DNA of 64,000 nucleotides from Monoplex corrugatus (lineage: Eukaryota > Mollusca > Gastropoda > Littorinimorpha > Ranellidae): contig JAPXFY010000031.1 of assembly GCA_030674185.1 (NCBI GenBank), forward strand, positions 438,550 to 502,549. The letters run 5' to 3'. A program made the position numbers and the translations under genes. Positions 11,129 through 21,385 of this stretch are shown here, in pieces (position 1 is the first letter of the stretch; the number at the start of each line of letters is the position of its first letter). The notes below the pieces were generated by a model. The model ran no database searches, had not been told where the DNA came from, and was given only the letters and a program-made list of their open reading frames with translations.

Positions 11129-11283
11129 GTGTGTGTTTGAATGTCCATGTGCACACTTTTATGTGTATTGAAATTCTTATCTTGTGCATTGTGGGCTAGA
11201 TGTGTTCATAAGAAATCAAACCAAGATCAAGACTGTTCACAATACATCAGGCCACTGGTAATTCTATAGCTTTAAAAAGCATA
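10806..11283. other. Start of intron 1, with (GT)n at 11058-11124
   Basis: This is the first part of the 4.8-kb first intron (10806-15602) of the zinc-finger gene. It holds a GT microsatellite of about 33 units at 11058-11124 and otherwise T-rich sequence. The intron also contains the 40-bp and 38-bp arrays. Confidence 0.55.
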
Positions 11284-11394
11284 AAGAAAGAAAGAAAGAA
11301 CAGAAAACAAGTTTTACAGAACTGATTTTTGTCAAGAAAGGAAAATAATGATTAATTAATAAATATATGATTAGATAAACAAGATACCTTTCTA
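11284..11394. repeat. Duplicated block B, copy 2
   Basis: Near-identical to 8812-8918, including the distinctive ATTAATTAATAAATATATGA. It ends at ACCTTTCT, which is also the end of each 40-bp unit that follows (GGACCTTTCT). The array boundary and block boundary therefore coincide. Confidence 0.9.
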
Positions 11395-12105
11395 GCAAGG
11401 GGAAAAACCAAACTGCCGTGTGTGGACCTTTCTTGAAAGGGGAAAAACCAAACTGCCGTGTGTGGACCTTTCTATCAAGGGGAAAAACCAAACTGCCGTG
11501 TGTGGACCTTTCTTGAAAGGGGAAAAACCAAACTGCCGTGTGTGGACCTTTCTTGAAAGGGGAAAAACCAAACTGCCGTGTGTGGACCTTTCTAGCAAGG
11601 GGAAAAACCAAACTGCCGTGTGTGGACCTTTCTATCAAGGGGAAAAACCAAACTGCCGTGTGTGGACCTTTCTTGAAAGGGGAAAAACCAAACTGCCGTG
11701 TGTGGACCTTTCTTGAAAGGGGAAAAACCAAACTGCCGTGTGTGGACCTTTCTTGAAAGGGGAAAAACCAAACTGCCGTGTGTGGACCTTTCTAGCAAGG
11801 GGAAAAACCAAACTGCCGTGTGTGGACCTTTCTAGCAAGGGGAAAAACCAAACTGCTGTGTGTGGACCTTTCTAGCAAGGGGAAAAACCAAACTGCCGTG
11901 TGTGGACCTTTCTTGAAAGGGGAAAAACCAAACTGCCGTGTGTGGACCTTTCTTGAAAGGGGAAAAACCAAACTGCCGTGTGTGGACCTTTCTTGAAAGG
12001 GGAAAAACCAAACTGCCGTGTGTGGACCTTTCTTGAAAGGGGAAAAACCGAATTGCTGTGTGTGGACCTTTCTTGAAAGGGGAAAAAACAAAACTGTTGT
12101 GTGTG
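11395..12105. repeat. 40-bp minisatellite, about 18 copies
   Basis: The highly homogeneous unit is GGAAAAACCAAACTGCCGTG followed by TGTGGACCTTTCTTGAAAGG. Three unit types differ only in the last ten bases (TCTTGAAAGG, TCTATCAAGG, TCTAGCAAGG). They are intermixed, with the last five all of the first type. The final two units are more diverged. It lies in intron 1 of the zinc-finger gene. Confidence 0.97.
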
Positions 12106-12227
12106 GTAACATTGACAGCTGGTGACAGCCGATGGTTCCTACCAAGATGGGGCAGGGTGGGTCTTGGCAGTGTTACTCTGAGAATATGTAAAAACACCGT
12201 ATATGTCATATGATGGAGTCATCAGGT

Positions 12228-12309
12228 AGGTAAGGACCCCCAAAAGTTCTTGACACCTGTGCTTACAGGTGAGGACCCCCAAAAGTCCTAGTAACCTGTG
12301 CTTACAGGG
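12228..12309. repeat. 40-bp tandem duplication
   Basis: Two copies of GGACCCCCAAAAGT plus ACCTGTGCTTACAGG, at 12228 and about 12268. Both end in an acceptor-like TTACAGG. It is a minor local duplication. Confidence 0.75.
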
Positions 12310-12479
12310 TAAGTGTTTTGGCCATGAACTAAAGTCAGGGTAATCCCTGTAGAAAACATTGAGTGCTGAAGTCAGAGGTATCAGGGCTTTAGGCATCTTC
12401 TAACAAACCACAGTACCATGCAGTGCTGCTACCCTATGAAAGTAGGCCAAGGTACAGGCCCAGGTACACTCGTACATGT

Positions 12480-13267
12480 ATGTACCAGTAAGTCCTAACT
12501 GTAAAACTGCCATGGTGAGTAGTTTTTTTTTGTTGAAGTTACTTGTGAATGGACATGTACTGCGTATCAGCATTCGTTACATATTTAGTAAACTAAACGG
12601 GACAGTCACATGACAGTCACGCGACAGTAATAGGCTGCCGAGCTAGTAAGAGAACTGAATGGTTAGTTTTCCTAGATATCATAAAAAGGTGGACGTTCCT
12701 TTAAAGATTTTACGCTTGACCAGTTCCAGTTTTTATGATTGGCATAAATTTGCATTATCTGATGAAAGGGAAGTCTTTGAAGTTAGATTGGGAAGTGTAT
12801 AAAAGAAAGGGCCTCTGATCCATGAGAGAGCACCATGGGGACGGTACCTTGAGACACTACACCTTAGGTCTGGAGAAAGATCCAGGGCCAGCAGCGGCTG
12901 TTTGACACTCGTCGGGCGGACCTTAAAATCCGTCCGAATCTCTAGCCTTAGTAGAAGTCAGAACCATTGAAGAACTGTTAGGGAACTTAGAAAATATGAA
13001 GAACTCTTGATGAAGTTAGAACCATTGAAGAACTCTAGGGAAGTTACTGAACGTAGAAGTGTTTATTGTATCTGACGAGGAATGCCTCGGTAAATGTTTG
13101 ACTGCTGTTGTATCACAAATAAAATATGAATTAGTAAAAAACACAACGCGAGGACTAGTCTCCCATTCTTTGTATGTCTGTGTGACTTTGTAAAATGCAA
13201 TGACCATGTCTACATGGTCATCTACATCAGATGAGAATGGCTTTCATCCATTCATGTCCTGTGAAGG
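12480..13267 (+). promoter_or_regulatory. Possible solo LTR or promoter-like segment
   Basis: A TATA-like TATAAAAG at 12798-12805 lies about 315 bp upstream of AATAAA at 13118-13123, with direct CACATGACAGTCACGCGACA-type motifs upstream (about 12607). That order would suit an LTR or a promoter. No flanking duplication, TG...CA ends or gag-pol coding is evident, so the call is weak. An imperfect 33-bp duplication (GAACCATTGAAGAACT) occurs at about 12960-13050. The segment is inside intron 1. Confidence 0.25.
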
Positions 13268-14190
13268 TGGAGCAACACCAGGCACTGTACTTTATCAGGA
13301 TTAAGTGGAGCAACACCAGGCACTGTCCTTTATCAGGATTAAGTGAAGCAACACCGGGCACTGTACTTTATCAGGATTAAGTGGAGCAACAGCAGGCACT
13401 GTGCTTTATCAGGATTAAGTGGAGCAACAGCAGGCACTGTACTTTATCGGGATTAAGTGGAGCAACAGCAGGCACTGTACTTTATCAGGATTAAATGGAG
13501 CAACAGCAGGCACTGTGCTTTATCGGGATTAAGTGGAGCAACAGCAGGCACTGTGCTTTATCAGGATTAAGTGGAGCAACAGCAGGCACTGTACTTTATC
13601 GGGATTAAGTGGAGCAACAGCAGGCACTGTACTTTATCAGGATTAAATGGAGCAACAGCAGGCACTGTACTTTATCGGGATTAAGTGGAGCAACAGCAGG
13701 CACTGTGCTTTATCAGGATTAAATGGAGCAACAGCAGGCACTGTACTTTATCAGGATGAAATGGAGCAACAACAGGCACTGTGCTTTATCAGGATTAAAT
13801 GGAGCAACAGCAGGCACTGTGCTTTATCAGGATTAAATGGAGCAACAGCAGGCACTGTGCTTTATCAGGATTAAATGGAGCAACAACAGGCACTGTGCTT
13901 TATCAGGATTAAATGGAGCAACAGCAGGCACTGTGCTTTATCAGGATTAAATGGAGCAACAGCAGGCACTGTACTTTATCAGGATTAAATGGAGCAACAG
14001 CAGGCACTGTGCTTTATCAGGATTAAATGGAGCAACAGCAGGCACTGTGCTTTATCAGGATTAAATGGAGCAACAGCAGGCACTGTGCTTTATCAGGATT
14101 AAATGGAGCAACAGCAGGCACTGTGCTTTATCAGGATTAAATGGAGCAACAGCAGGCACTGTGCTTTATCAGGATTAAATGGAGCAACAA
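13268..14190. repeat. 38-bp minisatellite, about 24 copies
   Basis: The unit is TGGAGCAACAGCAGGCACTG followed by TGCTTTATCAGGATTAAA. Early units carry GGATTAAGT and later ones GGATTAAAT, so the array shows a gradient of variants from left to right. It lies in intron 1 of the zinc-finger gene. Confidence 0.97.
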
Positions 14191-15602
14191 AAGACATGGC
14201 TGGCTACAACTCTGACTGCAAAAGTCCCACAACATTTTGCAGGAACGTTTTCTTTGGGGGGTGGATGGGGGTGGGAGGAATGGTCACATTCATCATCAGA
14301 TGTGGCCTGACCATGTAGATGGTGAACAAGAGAAGAAGCTGAAGTTGTCTTCTGAGGTGAAGCTTTGTGCTGTGTTGCAAGAGTGGGCCATTGACTAGTT
14401 TGGAGTTTGTTCTACAGGGCTTCATCGTATTCCTTTCAATATGCGCTCTGTCCAAATCTGCCCATAATTATCTGGCAAACTCCTTGAAACTGTGCAAAAC
14501 CTTGTGCACTGGCAAGGTCTTGAAATGGGGGTTTAGGTGGGGGTTGCAAGGTACCGTTGAAACATGAAGCTGACACCACCAGAATATTAAAACGTTGAGA
14601 TGAGGAGCAAACAGGCCAGTTTCTGTGTTGGTCTATGATTAGTGTCATAGTGCATTGATGAATTCAGCTGAAGTCTGCTCGAGGGCTTCCAATTTTCCAG
14701 TTTTTCTCAGAAATCTGAGGGAATCTACGGGCCGCTTTCGAGAAATGAAAGTGCTTTCCGAGAAAATGAAAAAATGGACTGTTTGTTTCTTCAGGGGAAA
14801 TAGTGGGCTTTGCCATGCTGTCCATCTCTTGTAGAAGACAACGAAACTTCAAGAAGGGGGATAAATCCAGAAGGTCACTTGTTTTTGTCTGTCAAGCGTG
14901 GCTTGTCCTTGGAGCCAATTGCAAAACTTTTAAGAGTGTGACCATGTCTCGAGCCGATTTCGTTGAGAGGTGGTCTGCCACAGCAAAAATGTTTGACAAA
15001 GATAGCAAAATTAAATAGTGTTGGGAGTGAGTTTCAGGAAAAAATTGATGTCATGGAAATGAGCACATGGCTTTCAAAAATAGCAGAAGCTGACATAAAC
15101 TACAGTCTTGTGCTGCTGCAATGTCAACTGTAGTTGAGGAGGCAACCACTAACTTTCAGACTATTTCAAAAGCCAAAGAAGTAGTAGATGAGGTAGTAAT
15201 CTGCAAAAAAACATGAAGATGTTTGGTCTGATTGATTGTTTAATGTTGGAGTTAGAAAAATATACATCAAGTTATTTTTCTTGAAATCTGACACCAGTGT
15301 GTATGAATTATTTGCTTCAGTACAAAGGATTGTAAACAAGCCTTAAGTTGTGCCAGATAGTGTCAGATTGGATTATTTTGCATCTGTATTGAAAAACATT
15401 TTCCAGGAGAGCATACGCCCGGATCCCGCTATATTATCAGAGATTTTTTTCATTTACCATTGGGATGCCTGACACCTGATTTGACTGACTGTTAATGTTT
15501 TTGATTAATTAAAATGGAATGAAGGAAAGCAAGTAAAATACCTAAAATGCCGTCGGAAAATGTCACAGCAGTCAGCATTTGACAGTTGTCTGTGTGTTGC
15601 AG
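14191..15602. other. Intron 1 distal part, no clear gene
   Basis: Unique sequence between the 38-bp array and exon 2. Open frames at 14803-15018 and elsewhere show no recognisable domain. It includes one copy of a dispersed element (14450-14645). A pyrimidine/GT-rich stretch ending in TTGCAG (15596-15602) is the exon 2 acceptor. Confidence 0.45.
14450..14645 (+). repeat. Dispersed ~200-bp element, copy 1
   Basis: It shares ordered blocks with 60318-60510: TCTGCC...TAACTATCTGGC/TAATTATCTGGC, GGCAAG.TCT.GAATGGGG, GCTGACACCACCAGAAT and GGCCAGTTT. It is diverged and non-coding, possibly an old SINE or DNA-transposon remnant. I do not recognise the family. Confidence 0.55.
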
Positions 15603-16315
15603 ATACCTACACTAGCACATGTGAGCGGCCTGACAATAACGAGAGGACAACTGACTCACATGAAACACACACAGGCTTCCCATTGGTTTCTAACATTGAC
15701 ACTGAACCAGTGGAAGACACAGACACCTGTCAAGACATGAGGACTGAACCAGTGGAAGACACAGACACCTGTCAAGACATGATGACTGAACCAGTGGAAG
15801 ACACAGACACCTGTCAAGACATGATGACTGAACCAGTGGAAGACACAGACACCTGTCAAGACATTAAGACTGAACCAATGGAAGACACAGACACCTGTCA
15901 AGACATTAAGACTGAACCAGTGGAAGACACAGACACCTGTCTGTCCATTAAGACTGAACCAGTGGAAGATGCAGACATATGTCAAGACATTAAGACTGAA
16001 CCAGTGGAAGACACAGACACCTGTCAAGACATGAGGACTGAACCATTGGAAGACAAAGACACTTGTCTAGACATTAAGTCTGAACCAGTGGAAGACACAG
16101 ACACCTGTCAAGACATTGAGACTGAAGCAGACCAGCAGAAAGTTGAAGTGAAACCAGTGACAACAGACACCAGTTGTGATGTCAAGACTGAAGCAGTGAC
16201 AAACACCATGCTGACAGTGATTTGCCATACACTCACATCTGGATCCATTTCAAGTGTGGGTGAAGATGCAGCGAGTGTGGACGAAGGTGAAGAAGAGCCA
16301 CCATGTGATAAACAG
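15603..16315 (+). CDS. C2H2 zinc-finger protein, exon 2: acidic repeats with SUMO-consensus sites
   Basis: This exon carries the regulatory N-terminal region. Acceptor TTGCAG|AT at 15603 and donor AAACAG|GTACAT after 16315 give phase 1 in and phase 0 out, both matching the neighbouring exons. Counting from an in-frame ATG at 15560, which is an alternative start, residues 46-188 are ten or eleven 14-residue repeats of the form TEPVEDTDTCQDIK. Six carry psi-K-x-E with acidic residues after it: IKTE at 102, 116, 130 and 144, IKSE at 172, VKTE at 208. In other proteins this is the negatively charged SUMO-acceptor consensus, so a role in SUMO-dependent repression is a reasonable inference. Each repeat also has one Cys. 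A second acidic patch (DEGEEEPP) ends the exon. No KRAB, BTB, ZAD or SCAN domain is seen. Confidence 0.75.
15695..16125 (+). repeat. 42-bp coding minisatellite within exon 2
   Basis: About ten units of ACTGAACCAGTGGAAGACAC plus AGACACCTGTCAAGACATKA. All preserve frame (42 = 14 codons) and none carries a stop. Variation at the codon before TEP (AGG, ATG, AAG, GAG) decides whether a unit is a SUMO-consensus site. The four leftmost units lack the Lys and most of the later ones have it. Confidence 0.93.
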
Positions 16316-16487
16316 GTACATAAAACTAGTGTCAGTTTCACTGTAACCAAGCATAAGGTGTCCGTTCATGAAATGTTGAGAATGTATCACACTGTTGGCA
16401 GAGAAGCTTGTGGAAGATGTTGAGTCTCAACTTGTGGCAAGCACACTAAGAATGTGGCCAGCTCAAACTGACAGTCTGTTGCTCTTG

Positions 16488-16680
16488 TTAACCCTTTGAC
16501 TTCCGCACCCTATCTACCAACTACAAAAACTTAACCCTTTGATTCTCTCACCCTATCCACCAGCTTCCTGCAGGAAGCTGGTGGATAGGGTGAGGGAATC
16601 AAAGGGTTAAGTTTTTGCTTTGTCAGCATGGATGGCAATGCAGGATGCTGGTGGACAGGGTGCGGGAGTCAAAGGGTTAA
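16488..16680. mobile_element. TTAA-flanked MITE-like element with nested hairpin
   Basis: The outer inverted termini are TTAACCCTTTGACTTCCGCA on the left and the complement of TGCGGGAGTCAAAGGGTTAA on the right, related to 7867-8082. Inside, 16531-16610 is a second TTAA-bounded unit that is almost a perfect palindrome: 38-bp arms with one mismatch around a TGCA centre. It appears to be one element inserted in another, in intron 2 of the zinc-finger gene. Confidence 0.82.
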
Positions 16681-17174
16681 ATACCTTAAATGACATCGTA
16701 AAATTCAGTCTGTAATAATAAAGCGATAACAGTATTCAAGTACAGTTAATGGGCAAGGTAATTAAATGGTTAAACATCAAAGTGCCAGTCAGAAGGCCCT
16801 GGGTTGGCTCAGCCTTGATACCTGTGTCAGGTATGTAAGGTTGAGATTGTTGGTCAGCATGTATACAGATCTGCCAGTGCCTAACATCCCTTATTGTGTA
16901 TATAATTATATAATATATATATATATATATGCATGCAGAATATCAAATCTGTGTGATTAAGTCCTGTAAGTTTTGTCAGTTTTGGTGGACTGTATGGAAA
17001 CATGAAAATACCATAATCAAAGGACATAACTTTTGAGGATTATCTCCCATGTTGTATAGAACTTCTCAAATCTAAAACAGTTTGCGCTACCCATTCAGCT
17101 AGCATAGAAGCAGATACAAAGTACAAAAACAGTAACCTCCGAGCACTCCTCTTTCACACCTGCCAACGATGCAG
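16681..17174. other. Intron 2 unique sequence with (TA)n
   Basis: AT-rich intronic DNA with a TA microsatellite at about 16911-16931. No gene or dispersed element is recognised. Confidence 0.45.
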
Positions 17175-18316
17175 ATTGTGTAATCAGATAGTGGAGTGTG
17201 GCCAACTTATCTAACAGTTTTTTTTGTTAACAAGATGTGGAGTGTGGTCAATTTATCTAACAGTTTTTTGTGTATTAAGATAGTGGAGTGTGGTCAACTT
17301 ATCTAACAGTTTTTTGTGTAACAAGATAGTGGAGTGTGGCCAACTTATCTAACAGTTTTTTTGTGTAACAAGATAGTGGAGTGTGGCCAACTTATCTAAC
17401 AGTTTTTTGTGTATTAAGATAGTGGAGTGTGGCCAACTTATCTAACAGTTTTTTTTGTGTAACAAGATAGTGGAGTGTGGTCAACTTATCTAACATTTTT
17501 TGTGTAACCAGATAGTGGCGTGTGGTCAACTTATCTAACAGTTTTTTGTGTAACAAGATGTGGAGTGTGGTCAACTTATCTAACAGTTTTTTGTGTAACC
17601 AGATAGTGGCGTGTGGTCAACTTATCTAACAGTTTTTTGTGTAACAAGGTAGTGGAGTGTGGCCAACTTATCTAACAGTTTTTTGTGTAACAAGATGTGG
17701 AGTGTGGTCAGCTTATCTAACAGTTTTTTGTGTAACAAGGTAGTGGAGTGTGGCCAACTTATCTAACAGTTTTTTGTGTAACCAGATAGTGGCGTGTGGT
17801 CAACTTATCTAACAGTTTTTTGTGTAACAAGATGTGGAGTGTGGCCAACTTATCTAACAGTTTTTTGTGTAACAAGATGTGGCGTGTGGTCAACTTATCT
17901 AACAGTTTTTTGTGTAACAAGGTAGTGGAGTGTGGCCAACTTATCTAACAGTTTTTTGTGTAACCAGATAGTGGCGTGTGGTCAACTTATCTAACAGTTT
18001 TTTGTGTAACAAGATGTGGAGTGTGGTCAACTTATCTAACAGTTTTTTGTGTAACCAGATAGTGGCGTGTGGTCAACTTATCTAACAGTTTTTTGTGTAA
18101 CAAGATGTGGAGTGTGGTCAACTTATCTAACAGTTTTTTGTGTAACAAGATGTGGAGTGTGGTCAGCTTATCTAACAGTTTTTTGTGTAACAAGATGTGG
18201 AGTGTGGTCAGCTTATCTAACAGTTTTTTGTGTAACAAGATGTGGAGTGTGGTCAACTTATCTAACAGTTTTTTTGTGTAACAAGATAGTGGAGTGTGGT
18301 CAACTTATCTAACAGC
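17175..18316. repeat. 46-bp minisatellite, about 25 copies
   Basis: The unit carries GTGGAGTGTGGTCAACTTAT, CTAACAGTTTTTTGTGTAAC and AAGATA. Lengths are 44-47 bp because of T-run length and the presence of TA in AAGATAGTGG versus AAGATGTGG. It lies in intron 2 of the zinc-finger gene. Confidence 0.96.
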
Positions 18317-18319
18317 TTT

Positions 18320-18880
18320 TTCCCACTTGGGAATTCTGGGGGCTCTTTCAGTAGTATCCCCACCTGGAAATTCTGTGTTAGAAATTTCCTCTTTTCTGTC
18401 ACTCTCTTTGTTTCTGCCTTCTTTCTTTGCTTTTTGTGATTTCTTCCTGTCATTTTGTGCCATACTGGTCCATTCACCTGTATGTGTTCCATAACTTCTT
18501 AGGTATTTGCTTTTAGGATTGACATTTGGTTATGCGTATTAAGTGCATTTTTGGCTCTAGGGAAATGAGATATGTGGGAGCAGTTTTAGGTAATTTATGC
18601 CTGTTTTTATGTATGTTTTAGTGTCCTTAGTTATGTTTAAGTTTGTAGTCAGGTTTGTTTTTTATATCCCCTGTGCGATAGATTGGTCGGAGTGGTCAGC
18701 ACCAGGGAGCATCTCCTTAGATTATGTTTGTGAATGCATTGGTATGTGTTCTTAATTTTATTTTCCTTTTTTGTTTGTTTATTTGTCCTGTTTAAGCATT
18801 GTGTATGTTTTCAAACAGTTGTAGCCCTGATATGGCGCTACGCAGTCGGCTGGGCTTTAAACAAAAATAACGAGTAATAT
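18320..18880 (+). mobile_element. Dispersed ~560-bp element ending like a LINE 3' tail
   Basis: It shares ordered blocks with 19105-19670 and 46798-47543: TCTTTCAGTAGTATCCCCAC, CTCTTTTCTGTCACTCTCTT, TTCACCTGTATGTGTTC, TTAGGATTGA, AAGTGCATTTTTGGCTCT, then AGCCCTGATATGGCGCTACG and CAGTCGGCTGGGCTTTAAAC at the end. The last ~45 bp also match the end of the RNase H LINE near 25075. No protein is encoded, so a non-autonomous SINE-like or LINE-UTR element is inferred. Confidence 0.7.
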
Positions 18881-19104
18881 CATCTAACAGTAAGTGATTA
18901 TGTGTAATGTGCTGAGTTTAGCAAGTATCACTGTACAAGAACAGTTTATGAGTATAATTATCAGCATTTATAATTATCATGAAAATACTAAAATTCTGTG
19001 GAGTCACTCATCTAAACTTCGATCGTGTTCAAGTGTGTGACTAATTTTTAGAGCTTTAAGGTGTAACTATGGTCTTATAAAATCACAGGCATCTGTATCT
19101 TTTC

Positions 19105-19670
19105 AGCTTGGTTGATGCTAGGTGTCTCTGTGGGGATGCCAGAGTGGGGTTCAGTATAAATTGTATCCCTTCTTCTGGAAATTCTATGGTACAAATTTTG
19201 TCTTTTCTGTCTCTGTTTCTGCCCGTATCATTTATTTTCTGTCATTTCTTTCAGTCATTTTCTAGCATGCTGGTCCTTTCACCTGTATGTGTTCTGTGAA
19301 ACCTTGTATGCGTTCTGTTAGGATTGATATTGGGTCGGTGTGTCAACTACATTTTTGTGCCTAATGAATTTGATGTGAGCAGGAGCAGTTTTAAGTAATG
19401 TAGGCCTTTTTTGTATGTTTTGGTGCTCTTTGTTGTATTTATACATTTGTACGTATGTGTCATCATGTAAAAGCACATGTGAATATTTGTTAAAAGAAAT
19501 AATGAATAAACCAACATTTGTATAAAGCTTTTTTTTTTATCCTCTGGTGATGAATTGGGTGGAACAGTTAATGCATTATTATGTGCACTTAATTTTCTTG
19601 TTGTGTGTGTTTTGGCTCTATGCTGTCACCTGGGCTTTAAATATTAATGATAATGATAGTCATAATTTGG
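19105..19670 (+). mobile_element. Dispersed ~560-bp element, diverged copy
   Basis: A more diverged copy of the element at 18320 with TTCTGGAAATTCTATGGTAC, TTTTCTGTCTCTGTTTCTGC, CACCTGTATGTGTTCTGTG and the terminal CTGGGCTTTAAATATTAATG. The GATATGGC part of the tail is degraded. It lies in intron 2. Confidence 0.62.
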
Positions 19671-19796
19671 TATTAATAATAACACACAGTAGTAAAAAAT
19701 TAATGATAATGATAATATTGTTGCCTTGTAATAATGATGCCAGGTCACATTATGACAAGAAGTGCAGAACATGCCCATGTCAAAGAATACATGTAT

Positions 19797-20733
19797 AAAT
19801 CCACATGGAGCACAGGTTGCTATTATTACAAGTCAGTATAAATCCACATGGAGCACAGATTGTTATTATTACAAGTCAGTATAAATCCACATGGAGCACA
19901 GGTTGCTATTATTACAAGTCAGTATAAATCCACATGGAGCACAGATTGTTATTATTACAAGTCAGTATAAATCCACATGGAGCACAGATTGTTATTATTA
20001 CAAGTCAGTATAAATCCACATGGAGCACAGGTTGTTGTTATTACAAGTCAATATAAATCCACATGGAGCACAGGTTGTTATTATTACAAGTCAATATAAA
20101 TCCACATGGAGCACTGGTTGTTGTTATTACAAGTCAATATAAATCCACATGGAGCACAGGTTGTTGTTATTACAAGTCAATATAAATCCACATGGAGCAC
20201 AGGTTGTTATTATTACAAGTCAATATAAATCCACATGGAGCACAGGTTGTTGTTATTACAAGTCAATATAAATTCAGATAGAGCACAGGTTGTTATTACA
20301 AGTCAATATAAATCCAATGGAGCACAGGTTGTTATTATTACAAGTCAATATAAATCCACATGGAGCACAGGTTGTTATTATTACAAGTCAGTATAAATCC
20401 ACATGGAGCACAGGTTGTTATTATTACAAGTCAATATAAATCCACATGGAGCACAGGTTGTTATTATTACAAGTCAGTATAAATCCACATGGAGCACAGG
20501 TTGTTATTATTACAAGTCAGTATAAATCCACATGGAGCACAGGTTGTTATTATTACAAGTCAATATAAATCCACATGGAGCACAGGTTGTTATTATTACA
20601 AGTCAGTATAAATCCACATGGAGCACAGGTTGTTATTATTACAAGTCAATATAAATCCACATGGAGCACAGGTTGTTATTATTACAAGTCAATATAAATC
20701 CACATGGAGCACAGGTTGTTATTATTACAAGTC
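19797..20733. repeat. 43-bp minisatellite, about 22 copies
   Basis: The unit carries AATCCACATGGAGCACAGGT, TGTTATTATTACAAGTCA and ATATA. Early units have ACAGATTG or TTGCTATT, later ones ACAGGTTGTT. It lies in intron 2 of the zinc-finger gene, about 0.65 kb before exon 3. Confidence 0.97.
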
Positions 20734-20833
20734 ATCGCAAAACACTGGTTTCATTCGTGTCTTGATTCCTGACAACCCTACTGACTGCTCCTTCCCCTTT
20801 CACCCTGTACTAACTCTTCACCTCTTTTTTCCG

Positions 20834-21362
20834 TTCTGCCTGCAGTGTCAAAAGTTATATCGTTTTCTTGTGTCTTGTTCTGCCTGCAGTGTCAAAAGTT
20901 ATATCGTTTTCTTGTGTCTTGTTCTGCCTTCAATGTCAAAAGTTATATCGTTTTCTTGTGTCTTGTTCTGCCTTCAGTGTCAAAAGTTATATTGTTTTCT
21001 TGTGTCTTGTTCTGCCTTCAATGTCAAAAGTTATACCGTTTTCTTGAGTCTTGTTCTGCCTTCAATGTCAAAAGTTATATCGTTTTCTTGTGTCTTGTTC
21101 TGCCTTCAGTGTCAAAAGTTATATCGTTTTCTTGTGTCTTGTTCTGCCTTCAATGTCAAAAGTTATATCGTTTTCTTGTGTCTTGTTCTGCCTTCAATGT
21201 CAAAAGTTATATCGTTTTCTTGTGTCTTGTTTTGCCTTCAATGTCAAAAGTTATATCGTTTTCTTGTGTCTTGTTCTGCCTTCAATGTCAAAAGTTATAT
21301 CGTTTTCTTGTGTCTTGTTCTGCCTTCAGTGTCAAAAGTTATATCGTTTTCTTGTGTCTTTT
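20834..21362. repeat. 44-bp minisatellite with acceptor-like units, next to exon 3
   Basis: Twelve units of TTCTGCCTTCAATGTCAAAA plus GTTATATCGTTTTCTTGTGTCTTG. Each has a long pyrimidine tract followed by TTCAA or TTCAG/CTGCAG; units 1, 2, 4, 7 and 12 carry the AG. The array ends only 23 bp before the real exon 3 acceptor at 21385. Apparent open frames of up to 250 residues here are products of the repeat. Confidence 0.96.
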
Positions 21363-21385
21363 AATGTTGAACTTTGATGTTGCAG

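Noticed and set aside
12480..13267. Complete LTR retrotransposon
   Set aside because: Only a TATA-like and an AATAAA motif are present. No second LTR, primer-binding site or gag-pol coding was found.
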